DNA of 64,000 bases from Gammaproteobacteria bacterium LSUCC0112 (GCA_004535785.1 SPIB01000003.1:1-64000), one strand, 5' to 3'. Numbered from the stretch's first letter, positions 18,433-26,463 are shown. Translations and numbers: made by a program. The notes: a model not told the origin generated them from the sequence alone.

Positions 18433-19439
18433 TCTCTCCGACCCCAAGCCGATCCACCCCAAGCCGACGCCTCGCCTGAACCCGACACTGTCAAATGTAA
18501 TGCCTCCCCCGGCACACCGGTACCCACTTCACGCGGACGTGGTCGACCGGCCAACGGCAAGCGATAAAACACTGACAAAGAATCACGCAGCTCGCCGGCG
18601 GCATCAGGCGCAATATGCCGTCGCACATATTCCTGATCGATTGGCAGGCCACAAGCCAAGGCCTGCGACAACATCCACTCCAGCGTGATATCCGACAGGC
18701 CCGTGCACGCGTAACCGCCACCGATATTGGAATGCACACCGGCAAACCACATCTGCTGGACAGTCTGCACCGAGGCCGGCACCGGATGCTGCCACAACGT
18801 CGGCGTAAAAGCCGCACGCTGTTCGTGCAGCGCCAGCGCATGAAAGGCATGTCGGATATGCGGCCCAAGGTGGACGTTGTGAAAGCCGTGCCGGGCACGG
18901 GTCAGATGCCCGAGCGGCCCCCGCGTTGGTAAGCCGAGCGCACCCACGGTATCCCACACCCCTAGCATGTGAACCGCACCCGGAAAACAGTGATTATTTT
19001 GACGAAAACGCTCGCCCAGCGCGTGGCGTTTATCGGTATCGCGTTCGCGATAAAGTCGACAGGCTTCGGCCACGATCGTCTGGGCCTTGTCCACAGCGGG
19101 ACACACGCCGCAAACAGACAACATCCCCGCCAGACTGCGCGCCGTGTATGCTCCACGGCTGAAACCAAACAGATAAAGCTGATCGCCGGGCTGATAATGC
19201 CGCCCCAGCCACTCCCAACCCTCGCGCACGTTATCGAACAGCCCACGACCGGCGGCACCACCCCAGAGCTTGTCCAACCGCCCCGCAGTGCCCACACCAG
19301 TGTCGTAATACCTGAGAAGTTCCGGCCCCGGCTGCAGCGCCTGCAACAGCTTCACCACATTGGTCGGCACCAGACGGTCGCGATCGGTCTGATACGGCGT
19401 ATTCCAGGTGCCATCAAACCCCATCACAAGATTGCGCAT
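18375..19439 (-). CDS. DUF2235 (Tle1-like) alpha/beta hydrolase
   Basis: 354 residues. The start 'MRNLVMGFDGTWNTP', the nucleophile motif G-F-S-R-G-A-Y-T-A-R (Ser94), 'VWDTVGALG' and 'WFAGVHSNIGGGY' are hallmarks of DUF2235, the family of T6SS phospholipase effector Tle1. No VgrG, immunity or secretion genes are nearby, so a housekeeping hydrolase is as likely as an effector. The last ~30 residues (from about 'WGRRDHFLISPTP') are repeat-encoded. A 43-residue membrane protein gene lies 68 bp upstream on the same strand. Confidence 0.85.
   Translation of the reverse strand: MRNLVMGFDGTWNTPYQTDRDRLVPTNVVKLLQALQPGPELLRYYDTGVGTAGRLDKLWGGAAGRGLFDNVREGWEWLGRHYQPGDQLYLFGFSRGAYTARSLAGMLSVCGVCPAVDKAQTIVAEACRLYRERDTDKRHALGERFRQNNHCFPGAVHMLGVWDTVGALGLPTRGPLGHLTRARHGFHNVHLGPHIRHAFHALALHEQRAAFTPTLWQHPVPASVQTVQQMWFAGVHSNIGGGYACTGLSDITLEWMLSQALACGLPIDQEYVRRHIAPDAAGELRDSLSVFYRLPLAGRPRPREVGTGVPGEALHLTVSGSGEASAWGGSAWGRRDHFLISPTPSSPNSPNQGR
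18409..18445. repeat. GTCGGAG repeat shared by two convergent genes
   Basis: A single palindrome with centre AAAAAAT. Its left arm encodes the tail and stop of the sulfotransferase. On the other strand it is read through as part of the C-terminus of the DUF2235 protein. Confidence 0.92.
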
Positions 19440-19507
19440 GATCCATACTCCCTGTTGTTGTTCTTAACAGGGTTATAGTCAGGCGCGGCGGGAATTTCAG
19501 AACAATT

Positions 19508-19639
19508 TCAAATAATAAACAAGTCAATCAGCAGGGTGATCACCGACGCAGCCAACATCACCGCCACAAACCACTGACGCACACGCGCAACCTCGTCGAG
19601 TTCTGCTTCTGTCATGACTTTATTTGTATTTGTCTGCAT
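19508..19639 (-). CDS. 43-residue single-span membrane protein, copy 1
   Basis: Reads MQTNTNKVMTEAELDEVARV then a hydrophobic helix 'WFVAVMLAASVITLLIDLF' and stop. One charged amphipathic stretch plus one membrane span. A close paralogue of 41 residues lies at 27225-27350, sharing MQTN, LDE-ARVR, FVAVMLAASV and IDLF. Conservation of these positions between two distant copies argues for a real gene. It probably shares a transcript with the DUF2235 gene. Function unknown. Confidence 0.65.
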   Translation of the reverse strand: MQTNTNKVMTEAELDEVARVRQWFVAVMLAASVITLLIDLFII

Positions 19640-19762
19640 CTGTTGTTATCCCCCCCGGAAAAAAAGCCAAGAATTTTAGCGCGATGATAATAACCATCAA
19701 CACCACAGCCTATCGACTAGAAATCACCTGTCTTTACAATTTTGTACAGTAGTTAGGCCTTT

Positions 19763-19802
19763 GGGGTCGGAGGGATTGGGGACGTAGACCGCCCCCGTCC
19801 CC
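19763..19802. repeat. hybrid repeat: GTCGGAG arm joined to GACGTAG type
   Basis: One left unit GGGGTCGGAGGGATT is followed by GGGGACGTAGACC and its partner arm CCCCCGTCCCC. It joins the main family to a second subtype also seen at 21832. Confidence 0.8.
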
Positions 19803-19891
19803 AGCGCTATAGTGAGAGGAATGAAACGTGTAACCATCGGCTTTTATTGGCAACAACTAACACCCGCGGAAATAGGAAAAAGGAAACCACC

Positions 19892-21046
19892 ATGCGCTCA
19901 CTGATGCTTGCGACACTGTTGTCCACACTCACACTCCCGCTCGCCCTGCACACCCAGCCCCTGCACGCTCAAGGCTTGTCCGGCACCGTGGAGCCCGGCA
20001 GCGCAGCGCATCAGGCGCAAATCGAACGCTTTCGCAGCCCCGCGCCCACCGCCAGCCGACTGGTCAAAGCCGACGAAGGCTTCCTGCCGCTGCCCGCCAC
20101 GCCGGCGGATTTCAGCAGCCTGCGCTACGAAGTCAATGGCCAGTCGTTCTCGCTGGACGATTACATGGCACAAACCCATGTCTCCGGATTGCTGGTGCTC
20201 AAAGATGGCAACATCCTGCTCGAACGCTATGGTCTTGGTAATACGGAATCATCGGTCTGGATTGCTTACTCCATGGCCAAATCCGTCACCTCACTGCTCT
20301 ACGGTGCCGCGATTCAGGACGGTTACATCAGCAGTCTGGACACAGCCGTCACCGACTACCTGCCCGCGCTCAAAGGCTCCGCGTACGATGGCGCCAGCCT
20401 GCGCGACTTGTTGCACATGGCGTCCGGCGTGCAATGGAATGAAAACTACGCCGACCCGGCCTCTGACGTGGGCAACTACCCCGGCAACAACGTGGTGCAG
20501 TTTCTGGACTTCATGAAAAACAAACCCCGTGTGGCCGCGCCCGGCGAACGCTTCAACTACAGCACCGGCGAAACTGACCTCGCCGGCGTGGTGCTGCGTG
20601 CAGCCATCAGCAACAATCTCGCCACCTACCTGCAACATAAAATCTGGATGCCGATCATGGAATCCGACGCGTACTGGGCCACACACGGTAACGGCGGCGG
20701 CGAGCGCGGCGGCTGCTGCCTGTTTGCCACCCTGCGCGACTATGGCCGGTTGGCTCAGTTTGTCCTCAACGACGGCGTTTTACCCGACGGCACCCGCGTG
20801 CTGCCCGAAGGCTGGATTGCCGAATCGGTAGCACCCTCGCCCGCTGATGATGGCTACGGCTACTTCTGGTGGCTCAACGGCGATGGCACCTTTCGCGCCT
20901 CAGGCATCTACGGACAAGGCATCTACTTTGATCCCGAGGAGAACATGGCCATCGTGGTGACCAGCGCCTGGACCGCCGCGACGGTGGCCGACGCGACACA
21001 GCACCGCAACGCCGTGTTTCGCGCGATTGACGGGTTTGTGAACTAG
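19892..21046 (+). CDS. serine hydrolase, beta-lactamase class C-like
   Basis: About 384 residues after a signal peptide (cleavage near 'PLHAQ'). S-M-A-K (Ser127, Lys130) is the S-x-x-K nucleophile of the penicillin-binding/class C beta-lactamase family, and 'YSTGETD' the Y-x-x second motif. Family members are esterases, 6-aminohexanoate hydrolases or D-peptidases in the periplasm. GGAAACC before ATG 19892 supports this start over 19847. No ampR-like regulator is adjacent, so resistance is not implied. Confidence 0.85.
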   Translation: MRSLMLATLLSTLTLPLALHTQPLHAQGLSGTVEPGSAAHQAQIERFRSPAPTASRLVKADEGFLPLPATPADFSSLRYEVNGQSFSLDDYMAQTHVSGLLVLKDGNILLERYGLGNTESSVWIAYSMAKSVTSLLYGAAIQDGYISSLDTAVTDYLPALKGSAYDGASLRDLLHMASGVQWNENYADPASDVGNYPGNNVVQFLDFMKNKPRVAAPGERFNYSTGETDLAGVVLRAAISNNLATYLQHKIWMPIMESDAYWATHGNGGGERGGCCLFATLRDYGRLAQFVLNDGVLPDGTRVLPEGWIAESVAPSPADDGYGYFWWLNGDGTFRASGIYGQGIYFDPEENMAIVVTSAWTAATVADATQHRNAVFRAIDGFVN

Positions 21047-21068
21047 AGCAGGTAATGGGGCGCGGGCT

Positions 21069-21124
21069 GGGGTCGGAGGGATTGGGGTCGGAGGCATGCC
21101 TCCGACCCCAATCCCTCCGACCCC
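21069..21124. repeat. GTCGGAG repeat, GGCAT variant
   Basis: Two units on each side of a GGCATGCC centre, lying between the convergent serine hydrolase and mazF-like genes. Confidence 0.9.
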
Positions 21125-21139
21125 AACAAGACCCGATGC

Positions 21140-21487
21140 TCAGAACAGCTCCGCCGCTCCGATTAATGGCAGAATCCGCAACAACACTTGCTCAAGCACT
21201 CCGTTACCCGCCTTGACCTCAAATTTCGCATGGCGCTCACGCCAGGACAATGTTTGAATCAAATTTGCGGCAACGACCGACGGTTCAACCAGATTATCAA
21301 TTGGGACCTCCGTCGCTGCGCCGCGGATACTGGTGCTGACAGGGCAACAAATCAGCAGTCCGGTCAGTTGATTGTATTGGCGCGAACTCAGCACCAGTGC
21401 CGGCCTGTACTTACCAATCTCCTTGCCTTTAGTCGGCTCAAAATCGAGCCAGACAATATCGTTACGCTCAGGGATATACATCGACAT
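21140..21487 (-). CDS. MazF/PemK-type endoribonuclease toxin
   Basis: About 115 residues. 'ERNDIVWLDFEPTKGKEIGKYRPALVLS' and 'GLLICCPVSTSI' are MazF/PemK motifs; the family cleaves mRNA at short sequences. The ATG overlaps the antitoxin stop (TGATG), the usual coupled order of antitoxin first. Length and key motifs look intact. Confidence 0.87.
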   Translation of the reverse strand: MSMYIPERNDIVWLDFEPTKGKEIGKYRPALVLSSRQYNQLTGLLICCPVSTSIRGAATEVPIDNLVEPSVVAANLIQTLSWRERHAKFEVKAGNGVLEQVLLRILPLIGAAELF

Positions 21488-21747
21488 CACAGGTCCGTTT
21501 CTGCATCAGTCAGTTGAGCCAACTCATCGGCATGCGCGGTGTGAGGTGACATTCCTTGAAGAAGTTCAGTTTCGGTGTACGGAAGTTTAAACACCGGTTC
21601 CGGCGTCGCAGCAGCCTCGATCACAATCTTGCCCTCCATGACATGAATGTTTATCTGACTCGTAACATCAAGCCCCGCCTGCGCCAGAATAGTTCTGGAA
21701 AGCCGCACAGCAGCACTGTTACCCCATTGTTTGATTTCACTTTGCAT
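21487..21747 (-). CDS. MazE-type AbrB-fold antitoxin
   Basis: About 86 residues. 'MQSEIKQWGNSAAVRLSRTIL' is the MazE swapped-hairpin DNA-binding domain, and the acidic C-terminal tail should neutralise the toxin. The frame extends to a GTG at 21789, but that would place the start inside the palindromic operator; ATG 21747 gives the normal MazE N-terminus. Confidence 0.85.
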   Translation of the reverse strand: MQSEIKQWGNSAAVRLSRTILAQAGLDVTSQINIHVMEGKIVIEAAATPEPVFKLPYTETELLQGMSPHTAHADELAQLTDAETDL

Positions 21748-21772
21748 GTTTGGCAGCTCGATTAATCTTGTA

Positions 21773-21786
21773 TCTACATATGTAGA
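21773..21786. promoter_or_regulatory. palindromic operator of the mazEF-like pair
   Basis: TCTACATATGTAGA is a perfect 14-bp palindrome about 26 bp upstream of the antitoxin ATG. This is where MazE-type autorepressors bind. Binding itself is inferred. Confidence 0.6.
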
Positions 21787-21831
21787 CACTAATCAGCAGC
21801 AGCCGCCCTGTCAAGGTTATAGAACAAATTT

Positions 21832-21856
21832 GGGGACGTAGACCGCCTCCGTCCCC
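21832..21856. repeat. GACGTAG-type short palindrome
   Basis: GGGGACGTAGACC is followed by GCCTCCGTCCCC. It is the same subtype as the right part of the repeat at 19763, lies between the mazE-like and AEC transporter genes, and lacks the ATTTTTT centre of the main type. Confidence 0.75.
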
Positions 21857-21906
21857 ATAATCGCTTGATGTTAGACTGCCCGCTTTGGTTACGGACGCAG
21901 AACCAC

Positions 21907-22833
21907 ATGATGATTGCCAACGCGCTGGGCCCGGTATTTCTGCTGATACTGTTCGGCGCGCTACTGCGCCGGATCAATTTCCCCGGTGCCGAGTTCTGGC
22001 CGGGCATTGAGCGGCTGACCTACTATGTCGCCTTTCCCGCGCTATTGGTGCACCGGCTGGCCCTGGCCGACTTCAGCAACGCCGACGTCGGCCGCTTTGC
22101 GCTGGTCATCTGCGTCGCGGTTTTTCTGACCAGCGCGCTGGTGTGGTTGCTCAAACCCTGGGCAAGCCGCAACGCCGCCGACTTTACCTCACTGTTCCAA
22201 GGCGCGATCCGCTTCAACACCTATATCGGCCTGGCGGTGGCCAGTGCCCTGTTTGGCGATCCGGGACTGGTCGTTGCGGCCATCGCCGTGGCCATCATGA
22301 TCCCGCTGGTCAATATCCTCTGCGTTATCACCTTCACGGTTGCCATCGACGGCAATGGCAAGCGGCCCCGCGATCTGCTCAAAGGCCTGTTGACTAACCC
22401 ACTGATTGTCGCCTGCCTGCTGGGCGTGGTGCTCAACATCAGCGGTGTGGGGTTGGGCACTGCCTGGCTTGGCGTGTGGATTGAAGAGTTTCTGGCGCGT
22501 GTCGGCGCTGCCGCCTTGCCGCTCGGCCTGCTTGCCGTGGGCGTTGCGCTCAGCCTTGGCACCGTCAGACGCGACTGGCCCACCATCGTGCTGGCCAGCG
22601 TCTTCAAATTTGGCATTTTCCCGGCGCTGACCCTGAGCTTGGCAATTTGGCTGCAACTGGATGTGCTCAGTCAGCAGGTTTTGCTGCTGCTGGCATGCCT
22701 GCCAACGGCTTCTTCCGCTTACATTCTGGCCCGACAGCTGGGTGGCAATGCGGTGATGATGGCCAATATCATTAGTGCCCAGACCTTGCTCGCCTTCGCT
22801 GCCATCCCGCTGTGGTTGCTGGTCGCCGGATAG
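21907..22833 (+). CDS. AEC-family transporter
   Basis: About 308 residues with ten hydrophobic segments, including 'GPVFLLILFGALLRRINF' at the start, and the AEC/auxin-efflux-carrier fold ('FQGAIRFNTYIGLAVASALFG', 'LLLACLPTASSAYILARQLGG'). Bacterial members export malonate, malate or related compounds. ATG 21907 is preferred to 21865. The substrate is unknown, and neighbours give no clue. Confidence 0.82.
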   Translation: MMIANALGPVFLLILFGALLRRINFPGAEFWPGIERLTYYVAFPALLVHRLALADFSNADVGRFALVICVAVFLTSALVWLLKPWASRNAADFTSLFQGAIRFNTYIGLAVASALFGDPGLVVAAIAVAIMIPLVNILCVITFTVAIDGNGKRPRDLLKGLLTNPLIVACLLGVVLNISGVGLGTAWLGVWIEEFLARVGAAALPLGLLAVGVALSLGTVRRDWPTIVLASVFKFGIFPALTLSLAIWLQLDVLSQQVLLLLACLPTASSAYILARQLGGNAVMMANIISAQTLLAFAAIPLWLLVAG

Positions 22834-22847
22834 GCATTGTAGGCATA

Positions 22848-22888
22848 GGGGTCGGAGGTATACCTCCGACCCCTATGCCTCCGACCCC
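22848..22888. repeat. GTCGGAG repeat, GGTATACC centre
   Basis: One left unit, a GGTATACC centre and two right units. This is the last intact repeat before a gap of about 30 kb without intact copies. Confidence 0.88.
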
Positions 22889-22901
22889 AAGCCTCCGCAA
22901 G

Positions 22902-23410
22902 TCAAAACCCCGCAGCCAGGACTTCGACACTATTTTTGGCGCGATGCTCCACGTTGGCTCCTTTTAAAAGATCTTTCGCGGATTGGCGCAGCTCATTATT
23001 GCCAGTAATCAGAAATACACGGCGCAAATAATCCAGCGAAAGCACTGGATTGCGTTCAAGCTGGTCAGCCATCATTTCATAGTGTTCTGCACGCTCCTCA
23101 ACATCTCTCAGAAACTTGCTGAAGCTTTCATCAAAATTGTCATTAAATACAATGTATTCGGTGCGCATCAGATCACTGGCCACCTTGAAGCCCGGTGATT
23201 TGACAATCACAGTCTCTTTACCCATGGCCTGCGCCACACCAATTTCGTAATAGATATTAGCCAAAGTACCCGGCTTGAGACTCTCATGGCACACAGCAAT
23301 GCTGATGGGTGTATATCCCCACCCAATTGGGTAATCACAAAGCTGTGTCGAGGCATTGACTTTACGTTGCTCGTCAATGCGTCCCCATCCGTGGGGCTAT
23401 AGATAATCAC
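22902..23410 (-). pseudogene. broken nucleoside 2-deoxyribosyltransferase-like gene
   Basis: Two pieces in different frames. The N-terminal piece, from a GTG at 23410, reads 'IIYSPTDGDALTSNVKS' and 'HSFVITQLGG'. The second frame reads 'TPISIAVCHESLKPGTLANI' then 'YYEIGVAQAMGKETVIVKS' and ends at 22902. Both resemble one Rossmann-like protein related to nucleoside 2-deoxyribosyltransferases, but the middle (probably 50-70 residues) is missing and the frame shifts near 23310. It follows a 54-residue gene with a GTGA overlap. The family name comes from memory of motifs and is moderate. Confidence 0.55.
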
Positions 23411-23571
23411 TTTTGCTTCCTTGCCACAGGTACGCCTTTGTAAGGTCCTTCTGACTTTTTGTGGGCGAGTATCTTCCCATCAGTGCGGTCGATTTTGACG
23501 TAGTGTCCGGTTCGGGGATTTTTTACCTGAACAACGTCATGCCCCCTTGTTGTTGATTTAGTCTCACTCAT
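23407..23571 (-). CDS. small basic 54-residue protein
   Basis: Begins MSETKSTTRGHDVVQVKNPR, then 'TGHYVKIDRTDGKILAHKKS' and 'EGPYKGVPVARKQK'. Soluble and Lys/Arg-rich with no membrane segment. It is upstream of and overlaps the broken transferase gene by four bases, so the two were once a unit. It reads like a conserved small protein, but I cannot assign a function. Confidence 0.55.
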   Translation of the reverse strand: MSETKSTTRGHDVVQVKNPRTGHYVKIDRTDGKILAHKKSEGPYKGVPVARKQK

Positions 23572-23640
23572 GACTGAATTCCAGAAAACTGATTTACCTG
23601 TAAGTTATAGCTCATTGATACTCGCTATGCCACCAGCTAA

Positions 23641-23823
23641 TCAAACTACTTTTGCAATCGGAGCGGGCTTTCGACGCAATACGTGGGCCAGTTCATTCAG
23701 AACCTGCACACTCACCACCCCACCATCGCGCAATAGCTGCAGCGCCCGCTCAGCTTTTGCTGCATCCGCTGAGTGCACATACAACAAGATGTTGGTATCA
23801 AAAAATCTCCGTTCCTCGCTCAT
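23641..23823 (-). pseudogene. truncated PIN-domain (VapC-like) toxin
   Basis: 60 residues: 'RRFFDTNILLYVHSADAAKA' supplies the first PIN aspartate (D-T-N), and 'VQVLNELAHVLRRK' the Glu region. A full PIN toxin is about 130-140 residues; the second half with the remaining acidic metal ligands is absent. It overlaps the antitoxin remnant by 26 bp, as in vapBC operons. It is probably inactive as an RNase. Confidence 0.65.
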
Positions 23824-24043
23824 TGGCTTCATCCCTGTCAAAAACAAAATCAGCCGGCAAGCGGCCGCGATACGCTTTGAGCTGCGACAGCATTTCATCA
23901 CGTGAAGGTTGTCGACGGATCTCAAACGTGCGTGTGTCCGCCACAACGACCTCAATGTCATCGCCTTCTTTGAGTTGTAACGCCTCCGTCCCCGAAGCCC
24001 CCGCCTGATTGTCGCTCGTAATTCCGACGTGTATTCTTCCCAC
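23798..24043 (-). pseudogene. damaged AbrB/VapB-type antitoxin
   Basis: The C-terminal part is convincing: 'EALQLKEGDDIEVVVADTRT' followed by 'QPSRDEMLSQLKAYRGRLPA' and an acidic end. Upstream, a normal SpoVT/AbrB start is missing, and the DNA there includes GGGGACGGAGG, a half repeat arm. The N-terminal hairpin appears disrupted. The GTG at 24043 is only the first in-frame start-like codon. Confidence 0.5.
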
Positions 24044-24075
24044 ACTGCCTTCTACACAGGACACACCGCGATCCC

Positions 24076-25017
24076 ATGAAAGCCGCCAATGACGATACAC
24101 CAATGCCACCAAACCCAGACTCGGATACACTGGCAGCGATTAAACAGGCGCTGGCTCAGCAAGAATTCGCCTCCATAGAAGAAGTGAACGACTTCCTGCA
24201 GACGTTCACAAAACAGCAGAACCTGGCAGGGAACCCGGATTTTCAAGGCTTGTCACCGTATCAGATGCATCACCTGTTGACACGGCCCTATGATGCGCCC
24301 GATGTCCTGGTTTTCAGTACTCAACCTTCAGGCGTTGAAGAGGCGCCAATCATGCGCCTGTTCCAAATGCTCGTCGACGCTATTGGCGACAAGGGCCTGA
24401 AGGCGACGGCCATGGGCAATCTGCCACAGAAGTTCTGCCGCGAGGCTGCTCTCCGTTACTGGGGCGAGCAGGAGCATGAGCGCAGAACCCGTTACGGCGG
24501 CATCAACCGGGAAGAGGATTTTTTCGATCTGCACGTCGTGCGGATCGTTGCCGAAATGGCAAAACTGATCCGACGGGTCAAGGGCAAATTTGTATTGACC
24601 GCCACCTATCGCAAAGTGCTCAAGCAAGGCGGCTTGTCATCTTTGTATACGAGCTTGTTTGAGTGTTATGTACAGAAATTCAACTGGGATTACCGCAGCC
24701 GCGGCCGTGAACATCCTTTCTTCCAACAATCCTTCGCATTCACACTCTATTTGCTGCAGCAATTCGGGCGCACGGAAAGACCGGCACGTTTCTACGAAGA
24801 CCGCTTCATACAGGCATTCCCGATGCTTTTAGATGATCTGCATGATGCGATTCTTGGCGCCGAACGGGAAATCCGTATCCAGTATCGATACCGTGTGCTT
24901 ACCGATTTTGCGGCATTTATGGGACTGGTCACACTGCAGCGCCTGAGCGATGATCTGACGCCCGAGTATGCGGTCACCGCACTGCCGCTGGTGTTTGAAT
25001 TGGTGGAGTTTCGGTAG
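24076..25017 (+). CDS. hypothetical protein, 313 residues
   Basis: A soluble, charged and largely helical protein without signal peptide or obvious catalytic motif. It begins 'MKAANDDTPMPPNPDSDTLA'. The stretch 'MGNLPQKFCREAALRYWGEQ' and the aromatic 'FAFTLYLLQQFG' stand out. I do not recognise the family. It lies between broken and intact TA genes and is probably accessory. No good ribosome binding site is seen at ATG 24076. Confidence 0.6.
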   Translation: MKAANDDTPMPPNPDSDTLAAIKQALAQQEFASIEEVNDFLQTFTKQQNLAGNPDFQGLSPYQMHHLLTRPYDAPDVLVFSTQPSGVEEAPIMRLFQMLVDAIGDKGLKATAMGNLPQKFCREAALRYWGEQEHERRTRYGGINREEDFFDLHVVRIVAEMAKLIRRVKGKFVLTATYRKVLKQGGLSSLYTSLFECYVQKFNWDYRSRGREHPFFQQSFAFTLYLLQQFGRTERPARFYEDRFIQAFPMLLDDLHDAILGAEREIRIQYRYRVLTDFAAFMGLVTLQRLSDDLTPEYAVTALPLVFELVEFR

Positions 25018-25181
25018 GTTTCTTCAAGTGACTGGCTACCCGCCCCATCGGGCGAGGCCTCCAACTTCTTAGGCAGCAACGAGCGCGTGGCCGGATTTAC
25101 GCAAGCCTCCATTGGCAGGAACCGACAGCCGGTGTTTTACATCACAGTTTGCTTTCCTTGGTAAGGTGAAGTATGGCGGGC
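25018..25181. other. non-coding stretch with coding-like readings
   Basis: No full gene. A plus-strand frame reads 'GEASNFLGSNERVAGFTQAS' and ends near 25164; a minus-strand frame reads 'HRLSVPANGGLRKSGHALVA'. Both look conserved, which suggests a piece of a dispersed element, but I cannot name it. A short GC hairpin (CGCCCCATCGGGCG) lies near 25041. Confidence 0.3.
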
Positions 25182-25679
25182 TTAATCCTGAGTGGGTGTT
25201 TCTGACGAAGGTGACCCTATAAATCGCAGCGGCAGTGGAATCTTGGGCACATTCATCCTGGAACACTGCGACATGACAAATTCACGCCAGAAAGGCCAAA
25301 GATGGTAACTGGCATTTTCTAACGCGAAGGCGTCCAATGCCTCCTGGTCAGTCTGCAAGCTGGCCTGTGTAATTCGGTAATCAACACAGTAAGTGGCTTC
25401 AATCTGCAGGATCGGATCTTCACCCACCTCCGAGTCTTTATTAATTAAAAGACGGACACCGACATCAATGAAAACACGAAATACATTCACTGTATCGCCA
25501 GAGTTACGGTAGTTCAGCACGTTAGACTGTTTGACAACGTGTTTGAATTGTAATTGGCAGGAAGCCTCATCCAGCACTGAGACTTTAGAGTCAAACGCCT
25601 CGCCTAGTGCTGCTGAGGCCGACGACTGGTATATATCGTCGAATTGAAGGGCTGCCTTGGCGCGTTCCAATGCATTCAT
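25182..25679 (-). CDS. SecB-like chaperone of a toxin-antitoxin-chaperone operon
   Basis: 165 residues with the SecB fold pattern: N-terminal beta-rich part ('FDSKVSVLDEASCQLQFKHV', 'VFRVFIDVGVRLLI') and the C-terminal 'FALENASYHLWPFWREFVMS' followed by 'MNVPKIPLPL', matching the SecB 'W-P-x-x-R-E' helix and 'P-x-x-LPP' end. It starts 6 bp after the HicB-type antitoxin stop. SecB-like proteins in this position fold and protect an unstable antitoxin. A general SecB for export is normally elsewhere, so a dedicated antitoxin chaperone is inferred. Confidence 0.75.
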   Translation of the reverse strand: MNALERAKAALQFDDIYQSSASAALGEAFDSKVSVLDEASCQLQFKHVVKQSNVLNYRNSGDTVNVFRVFIDVGVRLLINKDSEVGEDPILQIEATYCVDYRITQASLQTDQEALDAFALENASYHLWPFWREFVMSQCSRMNVPKIPLPLRFIGSPSSETPTQD

Positions 25680-25685
25680 CGTGAT

Positions 25686-26180
25686 TTACCAATTTGCCGC
25701 CGCTTGAGTCCCATAGGTCTTGCGTCGACTGATCGATACGACATTATTCACCGGCACACTGGTTCTTCCACTGGCACCAGCGTCGAAAACATTACGCCAC
25801 TCATCGTCAGATTCGGTCATGCCCGCACAGAATCCTCTGAAAGCCGCCAAAGCGCTTACCATCAGTTGATTAAGGCTGATGCCCTCTTCTTCAGCCATAC
25901 GTGCGAGACTGCGATGCAGAGTGCGTGGTACCCTCAAGGTGACTCTGCCACTGTAATCATCAACATTTGGGGCTGGCTGAGGCATCACCCGACCTTGCTC
26001 TGCAAATATGGCTGCGGTCGTCTCAATGGCATCCAGAGCCAGCTCGTAGGCTTCATGCCAAGAGTCCGCATACTCGGCTAAATCCGGCAGTTCTTTTACT
26101 GTTGCTTCAAAGCAGATCTCGCCATCAAAGTTACCGTATCTGACAGTAATGCTGTAACTTGTCGCATCAATTTTGGTCAT
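25686..26180 (-). CDS. hicB: HicB-family antitoxin
   Basis: 164 residues. The N-terminal HicB partial RNase H-like fold ('YGNFDGEICFEATVKELPDL', 'SWHEAYELALDAIE') is followed by a ribbon-helix-helix region ('SGRVTLRVPRTLHRSLARMA', 'EEEGISLNQLMVSALAAF'). About 35 further residues, disordered and ending in hydrophobics (QAAANW), follow. That tail is a candidate chaperone-addiction segment for the adjacent SecB-like protein. It overlaps hicA by 14 bp. Confidence 0.82.
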   Translation of the reverse strand: MTKIDATSYSITVRYGNFDGEICFEATVKELPDLAEYADSWHEAYELALDAIETTAAIFAEQGRVMPQPAPNVDDYSGRVTLRVPRTLHRSLARMAEEEGISLNQLMVSALAAFRGFCAGMTESDDEWRNVFDAGASGRTSVPVNNVVSISRRKTYGTQAAANW

Positions 26181-26463
26181 CGTCAGTTCCCCCTAAACAC
26201 TCTCTTAGTTCTGCGTCGTAAGTGTCCAGATTTTTCAAAATTTTGTTTATATAGGCAGGTTTTATCTCGGGATTCTTTCCGTGGCCACAATTGTAAGAAC
26301 CACTATAGAAATCCTTGAGTTTCGGGTGTGTATAGATTTTGTGACCGCCCCGACTGCCAGCGCGCACGGAAAAGCCTAACGATTCAAGCAGTACGCCAAC
26401 TTCATGACAGCGTATTGATCGTTTGCCTTCCTGTAGTTGTTGTTTAACGTCGTCCAGCACCAT
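26167..26463 (-). CDS. hicA: HicA-type mRNA interferase toxin
   Basis: 98 residues, somewhat longer than minimal HicA. The double-stranded-RNA-binding-like fold motif 'VLLESLGFSVRAGSRGGHKI' with catalytic His41 in G-G-H is intact, followed by 'NPEIKPAYINKILKNLD'. HicA cleaves mRNA during stress when HicB is lost. First gene of a three-gene minus-strand operon (hicA-hicB-secB-like) behind a palindromic operator. Confidence 0.83.
   Translation of the reverse strand: MVLDDVKQQLQEGKRSIRCHEVGVLLESLGFSVRAGSRGGHKIYTHPKLKDFYSGSYNCGHGKNPEIKPAYINKILKNLDTYDAELRECLGGTDDDQN

Noticed and set aside
18375-19439. Type VI secretion effector with its immunity partner
   Set aside because: The hydrolase belongs to the Tle1-related family, but no VgrG, PAAR, adaptor or immunity gene is near, so only the family assignment is kept.
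22902-23294. Complete 130-residue gene for a deoxyribosyltransferase-like protein
   Set aside because: The recognisable N-terminal part is present upstream in another frame with a missing middle, so this is the 3' piece of a broken gene.
25182-25679. Housekeeping SecB
   Set aside because: Its sequence departs from canonical SecB, and it is tightly linked to hicAB rather than to grx/gpsA-type neighbours.
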